From Zygnema cylindricum (taxonomy: Eukaryota > Streptophyta > Zygnematophyceae > Zygnematales > Zygnemataceae): DNA of 64,000 nt. Under the pieces are notes generated by a model that worked only from the letters and a program-made list of their open reading frames with translations, was not told the DNA's origin and did no database searches. Location: assembly GCA_037447655.1 (NCBI GenBank), contig JBBHKE010001500.1, forward strand, positions 1 through 64,000, read 5' to 3'. The translations under genes and the position numbers were made by a program. The stretch's first letter is position 1. Every line of letters begins with the position of its first letter. Of this stretch, positions 56,980 to 64,000 are shown in pieces.

Positions 56980-57590
56980 TTACCTTTCCACCCAGGCACT
57001 TTCCATCTCCATATACAAACATGAGAGATCATTACAATAGTCTAACATCTTTTCGCCTTTGTAAGTATAATTCCCTAACTTTTGTTCGGCCAGCTTAAGC
57101 TCGTGAATCATACCAACACTATAGATTTCCACCAAACTCGCCCACAACTCCTCGGCCTCATGAATGTGAAGATGAGGGGTTGCCATAGCTTGAGTGACTG
57201 TCTTAGAATGAAGTTTTTCACAACCATCTTGATGTCTTCCCACGTTTGGGTGTTGTTCTCCGCGGTCTTCACGGTCGTCGCTCTAGGTGTCGTGGTAATA
57301 GGAGCAATATGAGTAAGAGGCGTCTCCTTCTTTTTCCCCTTTTCGGACACACTGCTGTCCCCATCATCTGCCTCCTCTACCGCAGCACATGCTGCTGTAG
57401 AAAACCTTATTTTACCAAACCTTGGTGGAGTTCCCTGAGGTGGACGTTTTACTTGTTTATTGAAAATACCCCAGTATCGTTTTTCGCACAAAGCCCTTGT
57501 CATCATGGCTTCCCAATAGATGAACCCAGATCCATTGAAGGTGGGTACCCTAGAAGGTGGGCCCATAACATGCAATTTTGTGTCCTCCAT
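56980..57590 (-). pseudogene. copia H gag fragment
   Basis: ATG at 57590, 20 nt inside the LTR: MEDTKLHVMGPPSRVPTFNG, then FIYWEAMMTRALCEKRYWGIF. A frameshift near 57200-57240 leads into MIHELKLAEQKLGNYTYKGEKMLDYCNDL, ending near 56980. It is close to copia B gag (FNGSDFLYWEMMMEG, YSYKGESMNDYCNDL). No zinc knuckle remains. Confidence 0.82.
57556..57570 (-). promoter_or_regulatory. primer-binding site of copia H
   Basis: Minus strand TGTTATGGGCCCACC directly after LTR end ...AAATTGCA: 14 of 15 bases match the initiator tRNA-Met anticodon-arm complement. It also encodes V-M-G-P-P of gag. Confidence 0.78.
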
Positions 57591-58577
57591 TGGACTACAG
57601 AATTTAGAAAGCCTCTAGGTAGTTTTTAACAAACTCACTTTCAGCCACAACCAGTGCTGCCTAAGCGGACAAATTCACAACTTGAATGCCACCCTGTGTA
57701 GTATAGACTCCCTTGAGTCCGTAGCAAAAAGAATCACTGAAAACGGCTAACCAGCCAAAAGGTTATGAGGTGGCAAAGATGCTAATTTATACAAACTCTC
57801 AAAGAGAGAGGTGCCTATCAAAATAAATTATAAGTCGTACTTCCCTCTCAGAACCCCTATCTACTACAGTACGATCCAATCAAAAAACTGTAAAGTACAG
57901 AAAGGTACTACGGCCTATGTCCTTTCTGTACTGCCTGTGTACGACAAGGCCATTGAGTGGATGCGTGTCCACTTGGTACTCGTTCGTATGTTCTCCAGAA
58001 TTCTCGCAACCAAATATTATCTCTCCACGTGGCGCCAGGTCATGCCACGTCCAAAAAACGCCAAAGTGACCATTCCGGGATCTCGGTAGCGATATGTGTT
58101 GCTGGATAAAAATCGACATTAAATGTTAGCAGTCGAAACAAATATCCGATTCATTTGTTTCGTGTAGGATCACGTTCGCACTAAATGTTAACTAGTTCGA
58201 TGTCCCTTCATTCATATGTCCGTTAATCAGATGAAAGATCATAATAAAGTTTAAGTAACAATCAAACCTTATATACTTTAACGAACTCCTACGAGAGACT
58301 AGTTAGAGCTGACGGCTACGTCGCGCTTTGTCGGTCGGAGGTTCGAGTCCTGCCGGACTGAACCTTTTTGTTGAGAGTGACTTATGTCACTCTTTAGTCC
58401 TGCCTATGGAGCTCAAGCGGCCATGGCTCCACCACTCTCTTTCTCCTTCATTGACTACAACAAGTATCAGGGATAGAGGAAAGAGGTGGAGGCAGATTGC
58501 CTGCCTTTTTTTTTTCTTTTTCTATTAAGCTATTCAGACCTGGAAAATACTCCATAAATCTAGTGATTTCAACTGAT
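57571..58577 (-). repeat. 5' LTR of copia H (~1007 bp)
   Basis: Minus strand starts ~GTTGAAATCACTAG (58577, first bases altered) and ends ...GAGGACACAAAATTGCA. G-box at 58026. The tRNA-like module is on the plus strand: A-box-like TAGAGCTGACGG (58304-58315) and a perfect B box GGTTCGAGTCC (58340-58350). Confidence 0.82.
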
Positions 58578-60375
58578 TCATCCGTAAAACCCCTAGTTCC
58601 AACTCCAACCGAAGCGGAAGACGTGGTGGAAATAGACCCGGAATCAAAAGATAGGGGAAAAGTCAAAACTGTTTGAAAGAATCCACGAGAGCCATCTATT
58701 ACGGCATCAAAGTTTGAGGGTGGAAGGAGAAGCAGCAAAATACTGCTAGAGAAACAAGTTAACAACAAGGTAACCAAAGTGTCTCACCCCGATGAACCCA
58801 AGACTTATGGTGAGACGATGAATTGTCTTGAAAGGAACCGGTGGAAGACAGCTATTAATGAGAAGATGTTTTTGATTATGGCAGCCGATACATGGGAATT
58901 GGTGGTCTGTTCTCCTAACAGAAAGCCAATCGGTTGTAAGTGGGTATTTAAATTGAAACTCAACCCAGATAACACCATTGAGCACTACAAGGCTTGGTTA
59001 GTGGCGAAAAAGATTTACCCCGAAAAAGGGAATTGACTACGAAGAGACATTTGCCACGGTCGTCAGGTTTCCCTCCGTCCGGATACTTCTCAGTCTGGCA
59101 GTAGCAGAAGTCATATAAGTACATCAAATAGACATCAAGACGGCCTTCCTACATGGAGAGTTAGAAGAGGAGATCTTTATGCGACAGCTCAATTAATTGG
59201 TGAGCAAAGGAAGAAGAGCAAGGTTTGCCGATTGATCAAATCTTTATATAAGCTGAAACAGGCGCCCGGCAATGGAATAAGAAGCTCGATGAGTTTCTTA
59301 CAAGTTAGGGATACATTCGGATCAGCTCCGATCACTCAATTTATTTGTTTGAAGATGAGGAATGAATTATATTTATTGCAATTTATGTTGATGGTTTGCT
59401 TGTTTTAAGTAAATCTATGGATAAAATAAAAAAGTTGAAAAATGATCTAAAGGAAGATTTGAGATGAAAGATATTGGAGAAGCAAGGTATATTTTGGGAA
59501 TTCAGGTAGAGAGAGAAAGAGATAGAAAGATAATAAGATTAAGTCAAAAAGAGGCCATTGGAAACATGTTAGAAATATTCCAAATGGTCAAGGCTAATTG
59601 TTGTACCACTCCTATGGAACTAAATAAGGGAGGTGAGGGGAGTGTGGATGAGGGAGTTATAATCTTCGATAATGAGGTAGGCTTGCAAGAGAAAAGATTT
59701 ATGCAGAGGATCCCTTATAAAGAAGTAGTGGGCAACCCAATATATTTTATCAATTGCACCCCGCTAGATATTGCCGCAGCTGTAGGAGTACTAAGTAGGA
59801 GTCTGAATGCTCCAACTAAGAAGGATTCGGAGGCAGCTAAAAGGGTCCTCACATACCTCATAGGGACTAGATATCAATGGTTGCATTTGGGTGGGAACGA
59901 TACCGACATCACAATTTGGAGTGATGCCAGCTATGGGGATGCTCGTATGAGGACATGCACGTCTGGGTATCTACTCTATGTGGGTGATGGGGCTATCTGC
60001 TGGAGCAGCAAGTAGAAAAAGGTCATTGCTGAGTCCACCATGGAGGCTGAAAACATGGCCTCTTGTTCTGCTGTAAAAGAATTAATATGGGTCAAGGCCT
60101 TGCTTGGTGAGCTTGGTCGTCTTAAGAGTGGTGTCCAGAAAGTGTTTTGTGATAATCACGGAGCCATTGGCCTTTTTACCAATCGAAACACCACTTTAAA
60201 GCCAAACATAGGAACATTAGACTTAGCTTTATTAGCAAGAAGGTAGAAGACAAGATAATCAGTTTGGAGTATAGACCAGATAGTGAAATAGTAGCAGATA
60301 TGATGACCAAACTTGTACCTTCCTCTAAACTAATTTTCTGGAAGGAGAAGTGTGGCCTTAAATTGAAGAGTGACT
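58578..60375 (+). pseudogene. copia D pol remnant (RT, RNase H)
   Basis: RT from about 58860 (MAADTWELVVCSPNRKPIGCKWVFKLKLNPDNTIEHYKA), a frameshift at 59010-59040, [20 protein letters not shown], the catalytic box reading YVDG (about 59385), then 59464-60015 (MKDIGEARYILGIQVER, IPYKEVVGNPIYFINC, ITIWSDASYGDA, GAICWSSK). RNase H end in two frames to about 60375 (ESTMEAENMASCSAVKELIWVK, DNHGAIGLF). Stops at 59117, 59192, 59308 and 60013. Confidence 0.87.
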
Positions 60376-60390
60376 AGAAAATAAGGGTAG

Positions 60391-61460
60391 TGTAGAATTT
60401 AATGGTTCTTTTAGTATTTTCTAGGCCTTAACAGGAAAAATAAAATGGAGAAAAGAAGTAGAGGGAGTCTACCTCTAACTCCTCTCTTCTGCTCCCACAA
60501 TTGTCGCAGTCACTTAAAGTTAGAGAGGGAGCTAGAGCCATGGCTGCTTATGATGTCTAGAGAGAGAGACACGCAGTAGATTTTGGATGGTTTACCAAAA
60601 TGTATTTGACAAACCCACGATTTGATCCTCATACCTACCGTGCGTGAATTCAACAGTAGTCGTTATCTTTATCTTATAGTCTAGGATCAGTGCTGAGTTT
60701 TATAGAATTCGATAAGTATTTAAAGATGCACGTATACATAAATTCATTTAACGTCGCGAATAGACTTGTAACATAGACACAGTTAGAATATACGTACGGC
60801 TTACTTTACTTCGGGAAACAAATACACGCATTTGTTTCGACGGCCAAACAAATACCGCCCATTGATATTCGACAGCTAGAATCAAAAGTCGGTTTTGATC
60901 GAACGACCACGATAGGTGTTGAGATCGCGGAATAGGTGATTTGGCGGTTTTCGATCACCGCCACGTCAAGCGCCACGTGGCACGACATCATTGGCTTGCG
61001 GCATCTCCGAAGAATATGGGAAATAATTCAGATAAGGCAACCGTCAACATTTCAGCCATGGCGTAGGATGGACCTATAGAAAGTACTTCGGCACTTGTAC
61101 CTTTCTATACAACACACTCTTCTGATTGGTGTCGTACTCTAGTAGTAGAGGGTTTAGAGAGGGATATAGGACTTAGAAAATTTGGTAGGTAGCTGCCTCT
61201 CTCCCAAAGTGCTTCTATACAAAAGTTCAACTTTGACCCTTCATAACTTACTGCGTAGGGGAGCAAATTTAGACAATATTTTTGCTATCGACTCAAGGAA
61301 GTCTTCTCTTCACAGTGGTAAAATTGGTCAAAGTTTTTTTCTGTTAAGGTGGCGGTTATTCTTGTCCAAACACAAAGGGGTCAAGGTTATCCTAGGGGCT
61401 TCGTGTGAGTTGTCGATTCTGATGACCTATGGAGGTCTAAGAATTGTAGTATTAAGGTGA
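60391..61460 (+). repeat. 3' LTR of copia D
   Basis: TGTAGAATTTAATGG start; CCATGGCTGC (60538), antisense tRNA-like module (B box 60618-60628, A-box region 60666-60685), G-box (60974), GTAC-type cluster weaker than in the other LTRs. The 3' end with the gag start is missing. Confidence 0.82.
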
Positions 61461-61691
61461 TGGACCGTCGTCGTGTTATAATGCGTATACTTTTCTATCC
61501 TTGTTTCGTTTGATATTAAGATGATGGACCATTGTCATGTCAGAATGCATCTGGGTGTTCCTCCTTCTTTGATTTTTTATTTGGGCAATGGATCCAATTG
61601 TTTTTTCAAACCTCCCACGACTGCTCCTAGCAATGCATGGAATTTTACGACTTAAAGTTCCACTTTTATAGAGCTTGGTTGTGTTAGCGTT
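61461..61691. other. junction segment before the tandem array
   Basis: Contains two ~50-bp imperfect repeats (ATTAAGGTGATGGACCGTCGTCGTG at 61452, ATTAAGATGATGGACCATTGTCATG at 61515). No gene. Confidence 0.5.
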
Positions 61692-64000
61692 AAGATTTAG
61701 TGAAAAAAACATGATGGTGTACAATTTTGAGTACATGTTAAGAAAGATGAAAATAGCAAAATAAAAATGAAAAGGTCCCACAAATAGAAGCTCATGTTAC
61801 GTATAGGTTTGGTAGTTTTACTAGGCTATAATGTTTTATGTATTTACTACCACTGTTTTTTTTTTAGGGTTTTATTGTTGTCTTATCCTTTTGTCCTATA
61901 AGTTTCGCCAGTCCTCGGTTTTCTGTAGTTTGATTTCATGTGACATGTCCATTTTCAATTCCTCTACTCACATTATTGGTCGTCTCATTTTTTTACTTAA
62001 GCTCAAAAGGAAAAACTTTGAATTGTGAAAAGGTATTGTTTAACGTAACCTTTGTGGTTTGTTAAACGATTGGTGTTAAACTGGTATATGTTCCACAACT
62101 TAATTTATTGGTGGTTACATTGTTTATCGTTTAAATGGGGTAAATACATTAGTATTGTAATGGAAAACTCTAACTGTCAATATAGCTTTACATGATTATT
62201 AAACTGTTGCTTTGATGGAGAGGGTAAACACAGCGTTTTGTTTCGACACTAAATTACATGTGCGGCACCATTCTTAGTGTTGACATCCCATTATACTATC
62301 TCATATTGTGATCGCCAACTACATTTGGGAGATCGCATTTGATAAGTTTACCAAACTAGAAATCAACATGGTTTAATTGTTTAGGGCATGTATTATTTTA
62401 TCTTCATGACATCCCTCTGTGTTAACATCTAGTTAGGAGTCATCGATTTGACGACAAATGAGATGTTCTCATGTCATGATTGCTTCAACCTGATTTTGTC
62501 CCTTAGAGTAAATGCTAAAATAAGAGTGTCATATTTGAACTTGCTAAAGGTTTTAGTGAAAAAAACATGATGGTGTACAATTTTGAGTACATGGGAAGAA
62601 ATAAGAAAATAGCAAAATAAAAATGAAAAGGTCCCTCAAATAGAAGCTCATGTAACGTATAGGTTTGGTAGTTTTACCAGGCTATAATGTTTTATCTATT
62701 TACTACCACTGTCTTTTTTTTAGGGTTTTATTGTTGTCTTATCCTTTTGTCCTATAAGTTTCGCCAGTCCTCGGTTTTTCTGTTGTTTGATATCATGTGA
62801 CATGTCCATTTTCAATTCCTCTACTCACATTATTGGTCGTCTCATTTTTTTACTTAAGCTCAAAAGGAAAAACTTTGAATTGTGAAAAGGTATTGTTTAA
62901 CGTAACCTTTGTGGTTTGTTAAACGATTGGTGTTAAACTGGTACATGTTCCACAACTTAATTTATTGGTGGTTACATTGTTTATCGTTTAAATGGGGTAA
63001 ATGCATTAGTATTGTAATGGAAAACTCTAACTGTCAATGTACCTTTACATGATTATTAAACTGTTGCTTTGATGGAGAGGGTAAACACAGCGTTTTGTTT
63101 CGACACTAAATTACATGTGCAGTACCATTCTTAGTGTTGACATCCCATTATACTATCTCATATTGTGATCGCCAACTACATTTGGGAGATCGCATTTGAT
63201 AAGTTTACCAAACTAGAAATCAACATGGTTTAATTATTTAAGGCATGTATTATTTTATCTTCATGACATCCCTCTCAATTAACATCCAGTTAGGAGTCAT
63301 CGATTTGACGACAAATGAGATGTTCTCATGTCATGACTGCTTCAACCTGATTTTGTCCCTTAGAGTAAATGCTGAAATAAGAGTGTCATATTTGAACTTG
63401 CTGAAGGTTTTAGTGAAAAAAAACATGATGGTGTACAATTTTGAGTACATGGGAAGAAATAAGAAAATAGCAAAATAAAAATGAAAAGGTCCCTCAAATA
63501 TAAGCTCATGTAACGTATAGGTTTGGTAGTTTTACCAGCCTATAATGTTTTATCTATTTACTACCACTGTCTTTTTTTTAGGGTTTTATTGTTGTCTTAT
63601 CCTTTTGTCCTATAAGTTTCGCCAGTCCTCGGTTTTTCTGTTGTTTGATATCATGTGACATGTCCATTTTCAATTCCTCTACTCACATTATTGGTCGTCT
63701 CATTTTTTTACTTAAGCTCAAAAGGAAAAACTTTGAATTGTGAAAAGGTATTGTTTAACGTAACCTTTGTGGTTTGTTAAACGATTGGTGTTAAACTGGT
63801 ACATGTTCCACAACTTAATTTATTGGTGGTTACATTGTTTATCGTTTAAATGGGGTAAATGCATTAGTATTGTAATGGAAAACTCTAACTGTCAATGTAC
63901 CTTTACATGATTATTAAACTGTTGCTTTGATGGAGAGGGTAAACACAGCGTTTTGTTTCGACACTAAATTACATGTGCGGTACCATTGTTAGTGTTGACA
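61692..64000. repeat. tandem array, ~857-bp unit, at least 2.7 copies
   Basis: Unit starts at about 61692, 62548 and 63405 (GTGAAAAAAACATGATGGTG at 61700, 62556 and 63413), giving periods of 856-857 bp; the third copy runs off the window. Copies 2 and 3 are nearly identical; copy 1 is slightly more diverged. Contains no conserved long frame. Confidence 0.93.

Larger units (their letters stand above)
56980..58577 (-). mobile_element. copia LTR retrotransposon H (5' end)
   Basis: 5' LTR 57571-58577, primer site 57556-57570 and gag to about 56980; the rest is missing. The LTR start side abuts copia D pol sequence, so H inserted into D's integrase-RT spacer and later lost its 3' part. Confidence 0.82.
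58578..61460 (+). mobile_element. copia LTR retrotransposon D (3' half)
   Basis: Integrase-RT spacer, RT, RNase H, polypurine tract (AAGGGTAG) and 3' LTR from 60391. It is interrupted upstream by H. The LTR loses similarity at about 61460, before its expected end. Confidence 0.86.

Noticed and set aside
58304-58350. A genuine tRNA gene on the plus strand
   Set aside because: The B box is perfect, but acceptor and T stems do not pair and the segment lies in an LTR at the position of the tRNA-like module.

Overview
The window looks like transposon-dense intergenic DNA from a plant nucleus. It is AT-rich, and almost every long reading frame belongs to a mobile element. The elements are copia-type LTR retrotransposons, a hAT transposase with an intron, a pogo-like DDE transposase with spliceable introns, and MITE-like TIR elements. 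Several copia elements carry GGTTATGGGCCCACC right after the 5' LTR. From memory this is complementary to the anticodon arm of a plant-type initiator tRNA-Met, which also points to the green lineage. No conserved host gene was recognised. One intact 310-codon frame (945-1877, minus) and one small secreted-looking frame (11135-11443, plus) are the only candidates for non-transposon genes. There is a 10-N assembly gap at 36517-36526.

Layout. 1-4.8 kb: CT-rich repeats, the 310-aa frame, a 120-bp duplication and AT-rich filler. 4.8-10.4 kb: a hAT-like TIR element holding an LTR fragment and a (TA)n tract, a decayed hAT transposase gene, and small MITE-like copies. 11.76-17.12 kb: copia element A (minus strand) with a perfect 5-bp target duplication. 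17.1-19.9 kb: CT/C-rich low complexity. 19.9-22.6 kb: pogo-like element L (minus) with palindromic subterminal repeats. 23.5-28.3 kb: copia element B (plus) with both LTRs. 28.3-34.0 kb: AT minisatellite hosting foldback element M, solo LTR I, and solo LTR N nested inside I. 34-36.5 kb: GC-rich minisatellites and filler. 36.5-48.1 kb: copia elements C (plus), E and F (both minus, apparently sharing one LTR). 48.1-49.9 kb: solo LTR G nested in an A-type LTR. 50.6-54.4 kb: a TIR fragment of the M family and the K family of hAT-like MITEs, including an inverted pair. 54.8-56.8 kb: two LTRs head to head. 57.0-61.5 kb: copia element H (minus) inserted in element D (plus). 61.69-64.0 kb: a tandem array with a unit of about 857 bp that runs off the window.

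Most interesting system: the copia elements share an unusual start architecture. The gag ATG lies inside the LTR, 20, 56 or 59 nt from its 3' end. All three distances keep the same frame into the primer-binding site, which is itself read as gag codons (V-M-G-P-P). The primer site matches the anticodon arm of initiator tRNA-Met, not its 3' end, which is the half-tRNA priming mode known from Drosophila copia and yeast Ty5. In addition, the LTRs of the B/C/D/H/I group all carry an antisense tRNA-like module with A-box and B-box motifs, and downstream of it a CACGTG G-box and a cluster of GTAC motifs. None of the copies in the window looks autonomous: all have stops, frameshifts, deletions or altered catalytic residues.
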